Assembly: GCA_947044405.1 (NCBI GenBank)
Contig: CAMRHE010000013.1
Location: 558,001 to 622,000 of the forward strand
Length of the DNA: 64,000 bases
Direction: 5' to 3'
From: Leptodactylus fallax
Taxonomy: Eukaryota; Chordata; Amphibia; Anura; Leptodactylidae
The notes under the pieces are model-generated. The model made no database searches. It worked only from the letters and a program-made list of their open reading frames with translations, and had not been told where the DNA came from. The first letter of the stretch is position 1. Each line of letters opens with the position of its first letter. Both the position numbers and the translations under genes were made by a program. This document shows, one piece after another, positions 1 to 11,985 of the stretch.

Positions 1-1758
1 ATCCAAAAAGTGAATTTCACTCCCTAAATAGCTAAGTTTAAGGTTGATGGTAGGGTGAAAGTCATTGAAGTCATTATGGAATTGAAGAAGGACCTCCTCA
101 CCTGCAGTCCAGATGACAAGGATATCATCGATATAACGAAGGTAAATCATAGGTTTGGTGGCGCATGTTGATAAATATGTTCCTTCCAGTTGTGCCATAA
201 AGAGATTTGCATACTGGGGTGCACATCTGGTCCCCATTGAAGTTCCCATTCGCTGTAGATATAGATCCTCTCCAAAGGTAAAATGGTTGTGGCTAAGGAT
301 GAATTCTATGAGCTGCGTTACTGGTTCTGTTGGGAGGTTTTGTTTTGCCAGGTGTATCCGACATGCTGCAACTCCATCCTTGTGGGGAATGTTGGTATAC
401 AGGGATTCCACATCCATGGTGGCCAAAATGGTACCCTCAGGTAGTGGGCCCAGGGCATTCAATTTGTTAAGAAGGTCAGTGGTGTCCTGGATATAGCTTG
501 GAGTATCCCTGACAAGGGGTTTTAGGAGATTTTCCACCCAACCTGAGATGTTTTCTGTCAGTGTCCCAATGCCAGAAATGATAGGCCTCCCAGGGTTGCC
601 ATCTTTGTGTATCTTTGGGAGCATATAGAAGCAGCCCGGCCTGGGATCTTGTGGGATAAGTCCTTTTACCTGATTCTGGATCTGGATTGGAATCTTCTTG
701 ATCATACTCTTTAGTTCTTTCATATAGGCCTTTGTGGGATCACTTCCAAGTTTGGAGTAATGGATGGGATTTGACAGTTGCCTGTTTGCTTCCTTGATAT
801 AGTCTGAGGTGATCATTATGACTATTGCGCCCCCTTTGTCAGCTGGTTTTATTATTATATCCTGATTTTCTTTCAGTGAGGTAATAGCCCTTTGTTCCTG
901 CAGGGTTAGGTTATGCACCTGCTTCTTTTGTTTCTCCAGGATTTCTGATTTTACTTTGCTTCTGAAACAGTCAATATATTTATCCAGTGGTGTGTTAGTT
1001 CCAGGCTGTGGGGTCCAGGTAGATTTTTTGGTAGGATTCCTTATGGGCTGTTCCATCTCAGAGTCGCTGCTGTATGGAAGGTCTTTGTCATAAAAATATT
1101 CCCTCAATCTCATTTTTCTGAAAAACTCCTCCATATCATTGCAGAGTTTGATATGGCCAGTGTGTGCTGAGGGGCAGAAGGACAGACCTTTGGAGAGAAC
1201 TGACATTTCGTGTTTGTTTGGCTCATAGGAGGAAAGATTCACAACACAACTTTGCCGAGCTGGGATGGTATTTACAGTTGTAGTAATGAGATCTTTTTGT
1301 TTCAGTCTGTGGAGCATTTTCTTTTTGTTGTTAATAAGCATGTCCTGAAGTTTCCAGTAGTATATGTGGAGTTTGGCCTTCATTTCTTCTGTGTCATTAT
1401 CCAATGATGATTTTAGGGCCTGTATCTCCTCCTGTGTTCTTTTTTTGTTGTTATAGGAAATTTTTATCATATTGTTCCGCAGCCTTTCAGAAGTCCAAAT
1501 ACATAGTTGTTCTGCATAACGGCTGTTGTAGGTGTGCCGGGTTGGGTTACGTAAATTGAAGCCTTTTGGGATGAGTCTCTCCTTTTTGCATTTTGTTAAG
1601 AAGAAGATGTCGCTGTTGAGTTGTGCAAGTTTCTTAAGCCGGTTTTTCAGTTCCATTCTTTTGTGGTACATTGTGGTATCTGGAAAGTTGTGGTGCGTGA
1701 CAGAGGGATCTGTTATCTGTTTGTTATCAGGAGGTGATTTGTGACCCTCACAGTTCAT
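1..1758 (-). CDS. Penelope-like element (Neptune-like) reverse transcriptase ORF, partial at the window edge
   Basis: Reverse transcriptase of a Penelope-like retroelement, which copies element RNA by target-primed reverse transcription. I translated the minus strand from the ATG at 1758 and found 586 codons without a stop or frame break, running off the left edge. The N-terminal third is lysine-rich. RT landmarks follow in order: KPADKGGA near residues 305-312, FYMLPKIHK near 377-385, GRPIISG near 393, MDVESLYTNIPH near 448, SMGTRCAPQYANL near 507-519, and the catalytic YIDD at 542-545. The last visible residues (SYLGSEIHFLD) match the PLE region after the catalytic box. The C-terminal GIY-YIG endonuclease expected in this family would lie left of the window. 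The ATG overlaps the TGA of the upstream reading frame (feature 1755-1945). Clade assignment to Neptune is from memory of motifs. Confidence 0.88.
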   Translation of the reverse strand, partial: MNCEGHKSPPDNKQITDPSVTHHNFPDTTMYHKRMELKNRLKKLAQLNSDIFFLTKCKKERLIPKGFNLRNPTRHTYNSRYAEQLCIWTSERLRNNMIKISYNNKKRTQEEIQALKSSLDNDTEEMKAKLHIYYWKLQDMLINNKKKMLHRLKQKDLITTTVNTIPARQSCVVNLSSYEPNKHEMSVLSKGLSFCPSAHTGHIKLCNDMEEFFRKMRLREYFYDKDLPYSSDSEMEQPIRNPTKKSTWTPQPGTNTPLDKYIDCFRSKVKSEILEKQKKQVHNLTLQEQRAITSLKENQDIIIKPADKGGAIVIMITSDYIKEANRQLSNPIHYSKLGSDPTKAYMKELKSMIKKIPIQIQNQVKGLIPQDPRPGCFYMLPKIHKDGNPGRPIISGIGTLTENISGWVENLLKPLVRDTPSYIQDTTDLLNKLNALGPLPEGTILATMDVESLYTNIPHKDGVAACRIHLAKQNLPTEPVTQLIEFILSHNHFTFGEDLYLQRMGTSMGTRCAPQYANLFMAQLEGTYLSTCATKPMIYLRYIDDILVIWTAGEEVLLQFHNDFNDFHPTINLKLSYLGSEIHFLD

Positions 1759-1945
1759 ACATAGTGTGACATGAAGCTGGCATGAATATTAAGTCCAAAT
1801 TGCAGAGTTTGAAATTTTTGCACAAACTTGTACTCCCATTGTTTCCTTTCCTCCTGCGTCTTAAAATGTCCCATTAAAACCACAACCCGCAAATCTTCAG
1901 TAGAGTGGATTTCTCCGGAGAAATGTGCGGCCACTGGGATGATAA
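1755..1945 (-). pseudogene. C-terminal tail of a second, tandem PLE copy
   Basis: Reading right to left, this frame encodes a tail with HSTEDLRVVVLMG, KTQEERKQWEYKF and GLNIHASFMSHYV before a TGA. This resembles the conserved end of PLE proteins just after the GIY-YIG endonuclease. It sits head-to-tail directly in front of the PLE ORF, and the TGA overlaps the next ATG as ATGA. Partial tandem copies that make a pseudo-LTR are known for PLEs. The similarity stops near 1945, where Tc1 sequence begins, so this copy is 5'-truncated. The residues upstream in the same frame (1946-1988) come from the Tc1 sequence and are not PLE. Confidence 0.7.
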
Positions 1946-3241
1946 ATATAATCCACCTGTGTGTAATCAAGTCTCCGTATAAATGCACCTGCTCTGTGAT
2001 AGTCTCAGGGTTCTGTTCAAAGCGCAGAGAGCATCATGAAGACCAAGGAACACACTAGGTAGGTCCGTGATACTGTTGTGGAGAAGTTTAAAGCCGGATT
2101 TGGATACAAAAAGATTTGCCAAACTTTAAACATCCCAAGGAGCACTGTGCAAGTGATCATATTGAAATGGAAGGAGTATCAGACCACTGCAAATCTACCA
2201 AGACCCGGCCGTCCCTCTAAACTTTCATCTCAAACAAGGAGAACACTGATCAGAGATGCAGCCAAGAGGCCCATGATCACTCTGGATGAACTGCAGAGAT
2301 CTACAGCTGAGGTGGGAGAGTCTGTCCATAGGACAACAATCAGTCGTACACTGCACAAATCTGGCCTATATGGAAGAGTGGCAAGAAGAAAGCCATTTCT
2401 CAAAGATATCCATAAAAAGTCTCGTTTAAATTTTGCCACAAGCAACCTGGGAGACACACCAAACAAAAATCGAACTTTTTGGCCACAATGCAAAATGATA
2501 TGTTCGGCGTAAAAGCAACACAGCTCATCACCCTAAACACACCATCCCCACTGTCAAACATGGTGGTGGCAGCATCATGGTTTGGGCCTGCTTTTCTTCA
2601 GCAGGGACAGGGAAGATGGTTAAAATTGATGGGAAGATGGATGGAGCCAAATACAGGACCATTCTGGAAGAAAACCTGTTGGAGTCTGCAAAAGACCTGA
2701 GACTGGGACGGAGATTTCTCTTCCAATAAGACAATGATCCCAAACATAAAGCAAAATCTACAATGGAATGGTTCACAAATAAACGTATCCAGGTGTTAGA
2801 ATGGCCAAGTCAAAGTCCAGACCTGAATCCAATCGAGAATCTGTGGAAAGAGCTGAAAACTGCTGTTCACAAACGCTCTCCATCCAACCTCACTGAGCTC
2901 GACCTGTTTTCCAAGGAAGAATGGGCAAGAATCTCAGTCTCTCGATGTGCAAAACTGATAGAGACATACCCCAAGCGACTTGCAGCTGTAATCGCAGCAA
3001 AAGGTGGCGCTACAAAGTATTAACTTAAAGGGGCTGAATAATTTGGCACGCCTCACTTTTCAGTTTTTTATTTTTTACAAAAGTTTAAAATATCCAATAA
3101 ATTTCGTTCCACTTCACAATTGTGTCCCACTTATTGATTCTTCACCCAAAAAATTTAAATTTTATATCCTTATGTTTGAAGCCTGAAATGTGGCAAAAGG
3201 TTGAAAAGTTCAAGGGGGCCGAATACTTTCGCAAGGCACTG
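1946..3241 (+). mobile_element. Tc1-like DNA transposon 1, left end missing
   Basis: The right end is clear: the terminal ...gaatactttcgcaaggcactg ends at 3241 and is followed by a TA target dinucleotide (3242-3243). The left terminal repeat is absent. Element-like 5' untranslated sequence starts abruptly at about 1946, at the junction with the PLE. The simplest reading is that the PLE inserted into the Tc1 5' region, so the missing Tc1 left end should lie beyond the left edge of the window. Confidence 0.85.
2036..3023 (+). pseudogene. Tc1 transposase pseudogene (element 1)
   Basis: Tc1-family transposase with paired HTH domains and a DDE catalytic core. The expected start ATG at 2036 is followed after eight codons by TAG. 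An open stretch from 2078 carries the HTH region (GYKKICQTLNIPRSTVQ, NLPRPGRPSKLS, GLYGRVARRKPF). Near 2470 a deletion of about 30 bp removes the usual WSDETK motif with the first catalytic Asp, and the frame shifts. The C-terminal part (2763-3023) keeps [17 protein letters not shown] with the catalytic Glu and ends GGATKY. The second Asp region near 2725 has a stop (CAA to TAA). It cannot encode an active enzyme. Confidence 0.9.
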
Positions 3242-3243
3242 TA

Positions 3244-5948
3244 TCTCAAAGGATAGGACGGTCCTTTCAAAAAAAAAAAAAAAAAGAGGGGGGCCAATTA
3301 TATTGTGGGGGCCACAGCAAGCATAAACTATGAAGAACATGCAGGGGGACAAAGTGCAGAACAGGGAAAATGGCCACTTGCTGTCTGGACCACAGAGTGG
3401 TAACATATATTATATTACCTGCACTAGGGTGATAAGATGTTCCACAACTTTATGTGACATGATGTAAGTATGGTGCAGGTGTACACAGTCCACTATTCCG
3501 TATACAGACCAGCTCTGTATAATGCAGTGTCCTACAGACAGTGGGACAGACAGCAACTGATCCTCTGATGTGCATCCGTAGCTTCTCTGCAATTTAAGTC
3601 TGCCCATAGACGTTAATGGGCTTGTCTGCAATGTAAATGCAGACAAAAATAGAATATGCTTTATAAGTTGTGGTCCTTGAACACAGCACAGACACACGGC
3701 TGCAAATATTGCAGTTGTGTACCTAGACCCATAAAAATGAACAGATCCGTACTTCTATCTGCAACTGCCTTTAAAAACTACAGTCGTGTGTAGGAGGCAT
3801 TATGTTTTTTATATATGAATTTTATTATAAAAAAAATAAAAGGAGGAGACTGTGGTTAACCAATAATGCCAATAGGTGGCATTGTTGCATACCAAACATA
3901 TTGTCTGTTTACAATACATTTTTTCTGTATTTCCATTATGAGTAATACAAATTAAACTTTTTTGTCAGGAATAAGGAAGAGCAAAACTGTGTCTCATTGA
4001 TATCTCAATATTTTAACATGAGAGTAATAGTTAATAAAATTAATTTGGAGCCGTGACAAATACTGAGACACAGTCTTTCTGAAAGTATGATGTTTCTCGA
4101 TCAGTCATAAAATATGCAGGGAGTGCACACGATGAATAATGACTTCACAATGGTCAGCTACAATATGTGGCAATAACAAATGACTCTGACAACTTGGGAC
4201 TACTTGTTCAATTAGATCGAAAATCCCAAGGCCAAATACAAAATAAGGATTAATCGTACTACAGTGAGGACTGCTGGAAGACAACAACAGGGGTCTTTAC
4301 TTCCACCTATAAATGTAGAGGAAAACAAGTGTATAATATTGGTAAAGTGGATGTATAAAGAAATTCTTTTTTATCACTTTAATCATTTTGTAAGAAATGT
4401 ATCCTCCATCACATTAGTTATAAGTAATGCTATTATAGCTACATAGAACAATGCAATGTCTATAACCTGATAATACCAAAAAGTTCCATGTATTTCTAAT
4501 AACCATACTACTCTTTGTGATGCCTTAATAAATACCTCTGTTGTTACAATAGATTCAATAGGACAGGCACGGAATTTGTGTGCTGTCCCACTGTGTATAG
4601 ACATCACTGCATTGACAATATATTGTGTGGGGGCCATAAAAAGGACATTGTACTGTGTGGGGGCTACAAGAGGGATATCATATTGTGTGATGCTAAAATA
4701 GGCATTATATTGAGTGAGAGCCACTTGGGGGACATTATACTGTGTGGCAGCCACAAGGGGCTTGATACCATATGACGGAACTAAGTGGACATTATGTCCT
4801 TATACATAAAACCATAAATTTAGAGACGTTGTACTTAGTTTTTCCCATGTCTATAAGTTTACAGTACATTTCTTTTTTATGAATCTATTATATAATGGAT
4901 TAAAATGGAAAGTATAGAAGATGTGGACAGAAGACTGCATTTCTCCATTGATATTAGTGATAAAATGAAAAAACAGGTTAAAAAAGTTATTCATGATGGA
5001 ACAAAGGCTGAATAATTCCAACTGGCAACAACTGATGGTGTTTTATTAATTCTACTATTTTTATAACTTTTTATACTTTTGGTCTTAAAAAGATAAAACT
5101 ATAAATGCTCATATTTTCCTTAATGTACAATTTTACAAATGACCAGAAAGATATTATTGATTTATACATAGACAATTAATTCTGGAAAGCTGGGTGACCA
5201 CGGAGGCGCCAGTACATCATCGTCATCATCAAAGGAGATTCTTATTGTGGCTAATTACCTTATAATAAATATTTAAAGCAAATACACCGACTTGTTATTG
5301 CTTACCTGTTAGCTACAGATTTCTCTTTTTTCTTTCCCTTATTTAATCACATTTTTTGATCTTGGCTTTCTTTTTCACACCGTTATGCATGTATTTGCTT
5401 GCTTGCCCCCTGTGCAGGGATACTGTATTTATTTGCAATCCTACCTTTATCCTCTCTGCCCCATTTCTGTGCTTAAAATTCAGTAAACACCTTTTGAAAC
5501 AAAAACATTTAAAGGGAAATTGTTGCATTGGAAAAGCAGCTTAAACTGCAGGCAGAGTGTCCCAGTATTGTTTACATGCCGGGCGTTGCGCTGCTCACTC
5601 ACTGTATTCTTGATAACTGCAGTTGTGGGTACTAAAGCTGAATCTCTTTCAAGTATCTGAGATATCGCTGCAGCACCCGTAACCATCACTATCAAAGATT
5701 CGCTCTAGGGAGGGGGTAGGGGGCCCCGAACAAAAGTTTGCACCAGGGCCCACAAGACAAGCCACTGATTGTTCTTCATTTTCCATGTGACAGGTTCCCT
5801 CCAACTGTGATCTGGATGTCTTTCTTGAAAGTTGTAATATTTATTCCACTGGCAGAGATGCAGTCAAAGCAGTTCTTGGATTTTCCATTAATTGAACCTA
5901 CTGTTGCAGAATTTAAAAAGGTGGAGCAACCTAATTCTTCTAAATTAA
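3244..5948. other. Repeat debris without a supported gene
   Basis: No coding support. It contains an A run at 3270-3286, AT-rich sequence, a degenerate stretch of the dispersed 30-bp TATACTGTG-type repeat near 4600-4770, and around 5700-5760 a GC-rich segment like the ends of frog DNA elements. The small open frames here have no domain, bias or context. Confidence 0.5.
4600..4770. repeat. Degenerate TATACTGTGTGG minisatellite
   Basis: About five diverged units of roughly 30-36 bp with the core ATTGTACTGTGTGGGGGC and ACATTATACTGTGTGG. It belongs to the same dispersed family as the arrays at 6855, 9800, 11810 and 18350. The minus-strand open frame across it is only a repeat shadow. Confidence 0.6.
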
Positions 5949-6269
5949 GGCCGGGGCCCCACACGGAAAAAAAAACTGACGTTTTACAGTCCCTGCAAAG
6001 TGAATCCCATCCACACTATGGAGAAAAATATCCACAGCAGAAATGCTGCAATTTCCCAAACTGTTGCGTTTTTGCAAATCGCAGTATGTCGATTACACCT
6101 ATGGAAATGCTGGCGGTTTCCGTATAGTTATAATTGAAGCAGAAAGTCCACAGAGGAAAACTCTGTGGATTTCTGTGAATAGCACTGTGGGAAAAACTGC
6201 AATGCATTTCCGCTGTGGTTTTTCCCGCAGCTTTTTTTCCACTATGGTCCACTACATGGGGCTTTAGCC
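5949..6269. mobile_element. Harbinger-type MITE
   Basis: A 321-bp non-coding element with ends GGCCGGGGCCCCAC (left) and GGCTAAAGCCCCATG (right, read inverted). It is flanked by TAA on both sides (5946-5948 and 6270-6272), the three-base duplication typical of PIF/Harbinger elements. Family assignment rests on ends and target site only. Confidence 0.6.
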
Positions 6270-6424
6270 TAAAGGAGTTTCAGGGCTAAAAATGTTGATC
6301 GCCTATCCCAGGGGTCGGCAACCCCCGGCACGCATGCCAAGAGTGGCACGCGAGTCATATTTCTCTGGCACGGCGACCCGAGTCCTCACCCAGCAGTTTC
6401 GATCGAACCAAACACAGCCAAAAC

Positions 6425-6812
6425 TAAACTACTGTTATTATACTTGGGGGTCTCTTCAGTATAATAAGCGGAGGCTCAGGAGAAGTGATGAAACATAAAA
6501 AAATAATTTTACTCACCTTTCCTGCGTCCCGCAGCAGCTCTATGCTCTACAGGCGCTTCTGCCTGATGTAAGAGACAGCTGACAGGACCTCTGGGGTCAC
6601 GTCTGACATCATTACACATAATGACACGATGTGACCCCTGAGACCCAATCAGCAGTCGCTGACTACAGGCAGAAGCGCCCGCAGAGCACAGAGCAGCTGT
6701 GTGGCGCAGGAAAGGTGAGTAACATTTTTTTTTTTATGTTTTCACCTCTCTTGACCCTCCACTTATTATACTCTGGGGTCTGAAGAGGCCCCACAGTATA
6801 ATAATAGCTAGT
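6425..6812. repeat. Long palindrome (copy 1 of duplicated module)
   Basis: Arms of about 190 bp: the left arm runs through cttattatact... and TTACTCACCTTTCCTGCG, and the right arm mirrors it with CGCAGGAAAGGTGAGTAAC and ttattatactctgggg. The centre is near 6618. A related but shorter palindrome sits at 18040-18325. Confidence 0.75.
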
Positions 6813-6854
6813 GAGTGGCGAAAATTATAAAAGTTAGAAAGTTCATGGGTGGGC

Positions 6855-7445
6855 AACTATGCATAATACCGTGTGCAGGGGAGACTGTGGAGCATAATAC
6901 CAGTGCAGGGGCCACTGTGGAGCATAATACCAGTGCAGGGGCCACTATGGGGCATATTACCGTGTGCAGCGACCACTGAGGAGCATAATACCCTGTGCAG
7001 GGGCCACTGTGGAGAATAATACAAGTGCAGGGGCCACTATGGAGCATAATACCAGTACAGAGGCCACTATGGAGCATAATACCAGTGCAGAGGCCACTAT
7101 GGAGCATAATACCAGTGCAGGGGCCACTATGGAGTATAATACCAGTGCTGGGGCCACTATGGAGCATAATACCGTGTGCAGGGGCCACTGTGGAGCATAA
7201 TACCATGTGCAGGGGCCAATATGGAGCATAATACCGTGTGCAGGGGCCAATAGGGGGCATAATACCATGTGCAGGGGCCACTAGGGAGCATAAAACTGTG
7301 TGCAGGGGTTGCTGTAGAACAATACCGTGTGCAGGGGCCACTGCGGGGCATAATACCGTGTGCAGGGGCCACTATGGAGCATAATACCGCATGCAGGGGC
7401 CGCTGCGAGGCATAATGCAGTGTGCAGGGGCTGCTGTGGAACATT
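6855..7445. repeat. 30-31 bp minisatellite, about 19 units
   Basis: Tandem units of the form GGCCACTATGGAGCATAATA followed by CCGTGTGCAGG, with point changes and a few length variants (30, 31 bp). The overlapping open frames on both strands are repeat shadows. Confidence 0.92.
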
Positions 7446-8590
7446 ATAGTGTGTGTAAATGGGGTGTTATAAACAGGGGCTATGGTGAACGTTTATATCA
7501 TACTCTGTTTATAGTGGCCATGTGATGTAATTCTAGCCTTGTCACATAGACATGTATAGGACGAGGCTGTAGTTACATTACATGGCCGCTATGAGATGAA
7601 TGACACTATGTAAACAGAGAAGCGGTCACGGCGCTTACACAGGTACCATTCATACAGCTGATCAGTAGGGGTCCTGGGTTTTTGAGCCTCACTGATTAGT
7701 TTATTAATGACCTGGAAAACCTTTCAATTATTTAACACCTGGGGTATTATTAATAAGGGGCACTATTTATACAGGGTACACGCGGACATTATTAATATAA
7801 AGATGCACTTGGGAGTATTATTCTTTATGGGGGGATTATATCATATATTTTATAATTGGGGTAGCAGCAGGATGGGGGCTTTGTGCAGGTGAGGACAATG
7901 TAGGTTGGATGCCTGGAAAAGTGAGGAGCCAAAGATGTCCGTGTTGCAAACTTTACAGAGACAAGTCATAGGTGGAAGAAATGGTCATGGCGGTCCAAAG
8001 GGAAGAGAAGAGAAATGTGACCGATTAGTCAGAGACGTCACCTGTAAGTCACAAAATGTTACTGCCCTGTATTCACCTAAATGATAGAGGATAAATACCT
8101 GATTGATGGGGGTTTGTCTGCTGAGAACCCCACTGAACCTGAGAATTGTTTTTTTCCCCCCACTGGGTGGGAATTCAGCCTGACCGCAGCCATATATAGA
8201 TGTGTCACTTGGTGGATGGACGAACCTGCGTGGCTCTCATTCATTTCAATGGGAGTGCCAAACATACCTGAAGTCCAGTACTCAGCTATCTGCGGGGCTC
8301 CTATTATAGAGAATGGGGGCCACGTGGGCTCATCCATCCACCAAGCAGAAGATGTGTGAAGTTTCTTTCATTGTTAATGCCGTGTTGTTGATCTGATACT
8401 GAAGTAATGCAGTAAGAAGAATTCTTAAAAACTGTTTTATAACTTTGTGTATTGTGCATATTGTGCGACGATAACAGTGTGTGAAGCTAGTAGCATGGAA
8501 ACGCAATTTTTTTTTTTTTTTTTTGGGGGGGGGGCGTCTTTCTATAGTCCGCCTCAGGCAGCAAAGAGGCTAGGTTCACCACTGGGTGTA
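7446..8590. repeat. 1.1-kb tail of duplicated module, copy 1
   Basis: Aligns along its whole length with 19416-20545, including the blocks tgtataggacgaggctgtag, gagatgaatgacactatgta and tgatagaggataaatac. It ends in a T then G run and ccgcctcaggcagcaaagag, a hAT-like terminus ending CACCACTG at 8584. Non-coding. Confidence 0.85.
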
Positions 8591-9799
8591 CTCCTAACAA
8601 TTGTGTCCATTGTGTCTATGGCCCATTGTTTGTATAGAAAACAGGAAGTCACTGAATGTTTTAGGTTTAGTGGCAAAAGTTGGAATTACAAGATTTTTTA
8701 AACTATAGCTATCAATTTGGAAAATTCCAAAAAAAAAATCACTGAAAATTCTTAAAAAATATATTTAACTTATTTAACCTAAAAAATTGATTTAAACAAT
8801 AGGTTATTCCCTTTAAGCATTGTGACAACAATCATACTATAAGTCAAATAAAGGGGCAGCTTTAATGTACATACTGTTACTATACTGTGTACACAATGTT
8901 TCATTTTTTGCTTTATTTTCAGTAATTTTATGTTGCTGTCTCCTATATAATGCATTTCAAAGTTCTTCTGGTTGCCCTTGGATTGGGACAGCAATTATAT
9001 CCACCCCACTGTCAGATATGTAACCTGATAGCTTACTTGTGAATGTAACTGTTATCTGAGCACCTACTGTGCTCTGGGCTCTGGCAACTGAAAGCTGACA
9101 CAGTTCTGAATTTACCTTTACGAATAAATAAGAAAAAAAACATTATATATACCGTGTAGCTCTAATCATAAAAGAAGTATAATGGCCATAGACATTTATG
9201 ATATTTCTACAGAATATGTCACACAAATGTGTCCGCCCTTCCTAAGGTTTCCATTAGGCTGAAAATATCACGAGATGTGTAGCATGAAAAGACCAGCTTT
9301 TGATTTCACAATACTCTGTCACAAGATGTCTATCCTTTATTTATCTGTGTTAAATCACCCAGTGGTTGTGATGTGAATTGCAGTCTGTTGATGTTTTTGC
9401 TTTTATGTCACAATATTGTTTTCAATTTATTTCATGGGAAATTGTGGTCTTTAACACAATACAATGTTGAATTCATCTATAGAGGTCTGTTTACATGTTC
9501 AGGTTTTTAGATGCAGTTTTTGAAGCCAAAATTAGAATTGAATCATAAAGGAGATGAAAGTATATAGGAAAGGTGCTGCTTAGTGATGGCTTAATCGAAT
9601 ACAGCAGTTCTTTCCTGGTTCTGCAGCTTTACAATGTACAGCGTCTTCTGCTTCCTTCTCCATCTGTTGTATAATCATCCAGCACGGATGACTACTTGAT
9701 AGAGCCAATCGGTGTATGGGTCAAATGTAAGACCCTCACCAATCATATACTGATAACCTGATACAGCTTGGATAACCCTTTTAATATTTTCAAGAGCTG
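8591..9799. other. AT-rich non-coding interval
   Basis: I see no coding signal, repeat array or terminal repeat here beyond short A/T runs. Confidence 0.5.
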
Positions 9800-10020
9800 G
9801 TATGGTACATTATGCCATGTGGAGGGACCGCTATGGGACATTATGCCGTGTGGAGGGGCAACTATGGGACTTTATGCCATGTGGACGGGCCGCTAAGGGA
9901 CTTTATGCCGTGTGGCGGGGCCACTATGGGACATTATACTGTGTGAAGGGGCCACTGTGGGACATTATAGTGTGTTTAAATAGGGCGTTATACTGTGTGG
10001 AGGCCAGGAAGGGGGCGCTA
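9800..10020. repeat. Diverged TATGCCGTGTGG minisatellite
   Basis: About six units near 31-32 bp with core GGGACATTATGCCGTGTGG, a diverged relative of the 6855-7445 array. Confidence 0.8.
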
Positions 10021-11640
10021 TGCCATTGGGGGACCCAAGTCAAAAGTATGCTATGGGGCCCAGTCTTTGCTAGTTACGACCCTGTATATATTTATAATAC
10101 CCTGTCTGAGTATATATTTATAAATGTATCTGTGGGGGCCAACTCAGTTTTTGCATTGAGCACTTTCATTAATACAGATGAAAGCGTTCATTGCACTGTT
10201 AACAGAATCAGGCCCTGTTCACATGGTGAAATCTGGCACTGATTTTGCAGCGAATTTTGCCCCCAAATCAGCGGCAGATTATTCCTTAATTCTGCCTCCC
10301 ATTGAAAACAATTAGTGCAGGACGCTGAAAAAAAAAAAGTGTCCGGCTGGATCTTGACACAGATTCTGCAGCTTATTCGGAGGCTGCGGTTTGAGACTTG
10401 CAGCATCTCAGAGTGTCACTGCTTTTATGTGTTTGTCTTGTGTGCCTCTGGGTTTTATGTCTGTAAGTTTTGTTCTGTGTTCAATGGATTTATGTGCAGC
10501 TTTCCCCTTATGTTTCCCTCTGCAGTGTTCAGACCCAGACTTGGTTCAGCCCTGGCCTATCACAGGCCACTGGGCGGGGTTGTGAGGAGATATAATCTCC
10601 CCGGCGGACGGATGAGAGTCAGTTCAGTCTCTGGACTGAAGGCCAACTGCCGCTCTCACAGCCTCAGGAGGGATATCATCGGCCCCAGGCTCATCTAAAG
10701 ACAGTCCAGAGCAAGGGAGTAGAGATTTCAAAGTGGCTGGACTTATTTGGTGTCGTGCCAGGAGGAGCAGGAGAGGACCCTGACAGGAGAGTCGCATTCG
10801 GGCCTAGTCTCCAGGTAACCAGATCCCTGTCAGGACTCCCTGTAACTCCATCCCCAGTATACCTGGCTGGGAGAGGCACAGAGGAGGAGTAGAGAAGGCT
10901 ATACTGTGGAGCCTATACTGTCTTTGGGCGCCCTCCTAGAACCAAGGCTGGGGGTTGGACACTGCAGGACTACTACCCCCATCTGGAAGCTGCTATTGTT
11001 CTTTTGTTCCAGTTGCCTTAATAAACAGCTGTTTGGTTTACCTGCATCGCTGAATCCTGAGTCGTGCCTGCTTTACCATCAGGGCTCTTCCGACCAACAC
11101 CACACCGGCTCAGGTAGGAGAGGTCCCCCTCTTCAACTGGAAGTGCCCCGGGGGAAAGAACTACTACTACCACCACCATCCAATAGTGCTGCAGGACCCC
11201 CCTCGACTTTGTCCGGCCTCGGAGTGGGACTGGAGCTGATTGGGAGCGTGCTCGGCCTGCTAGGTGGCACAGCATCCGCCACTACTACTCCCATCCTCCG
11301 GTCTCCGGCGACTGGGTTGCGGCAGACTAACCACTGATTAGACTCATTTATTTGGGCCTAATCAGTGGTGGAAAGCCGCAAGGGCATACTGATGTTCTGC
11401 ACCATGAGCCGGGGGCAGAAAATAAAGAGGAATCCAGGGCAGATGTCCGCCTAACATTCCTCTTTACTTTCTGATGTCTGAACAGGTTCTATCTACTTGT
11501 ATGGAATGGACTATATTACACTCCACTCCAGTAGGTCTGCCTCAGCAAAAAAACACCCAGTTTTGGTTGGATTTTTGCTGCAGGATGCATGAGTTGCTCC
11601 AAAAGGGGCCCACTGAGGTTCTGTCGCCCAAGGGCCCACA
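10021..11640. other. Repeat fragments including an LTR-like block
   Basis: 10205-10400 resembles a common frog MITE interior. 10400-11340 has features of an LTR on the plus strand: GAGATATAATCTCCC near 10588 as a possible TATA region and CTTAATAAACAGC near 11020 as a polyadenylation signal. I could not define ends or a target duplication, so a solo LTR is only a suggestion. Confidence 0.35.
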
Positions 11641-11654
11641 AAAACCTGGAGCTG

Positions 11655-11800
11655 ACTCTAGTCCTATAACTCCTCTGAGAAGTATGATAGCTGCTGCTGC
11701 TGCACCAGTGACCCTCCTATAACTCCTCTGAGAAATATGATAGCTACTTCTACACCAATGACACGCCTATAACTCCTCTGGGAAGTATGATAGCTGCTGG
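11655..11800. repeat. Triplicated 55-60 bp tandem repeat
   Basis: Three successive copies beginning CTATAACTCCTCTGAGAAGT and continuing with ATGATAGCTGCTGC-like sequence. Confidence 0.75.
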
Positions 11801-11809
11801 ATATTATGC

Positions 11810-11985
11810 TGTTGGGGAGCCAATAAGGGGGTATTATACTGTTTGGGAGCCAGTAAGGGGACATTACACTGTGCAGGAGGCACATAGGGGTGTTATACTG
11901 TGTGTAGGCCACTAAGGGGGTATTATACTATGTGAGTTACCAGAGTTAGTGGCAGGCTGGGAACCAATTATTTTCTCCCCCCCCC

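Noticed and set aside
6808..7444. Long minus-strand frames with repeated APAHGIMLHSGPCTRYY-like peptides
   Set aside because: They follow exactly the 30-31 bp minisatellite and occur in several frames at once, so they are repeat shadows. The same holds for 18372-19075 and 17142-17634.
10906..11337. 143-codon plus-strand frame rich in Pro, Leu, Gly
   Set aside because: Falls in the LTR-like block; composition reflects GC-rich repeat DNA and nothing recognisable is encoded.
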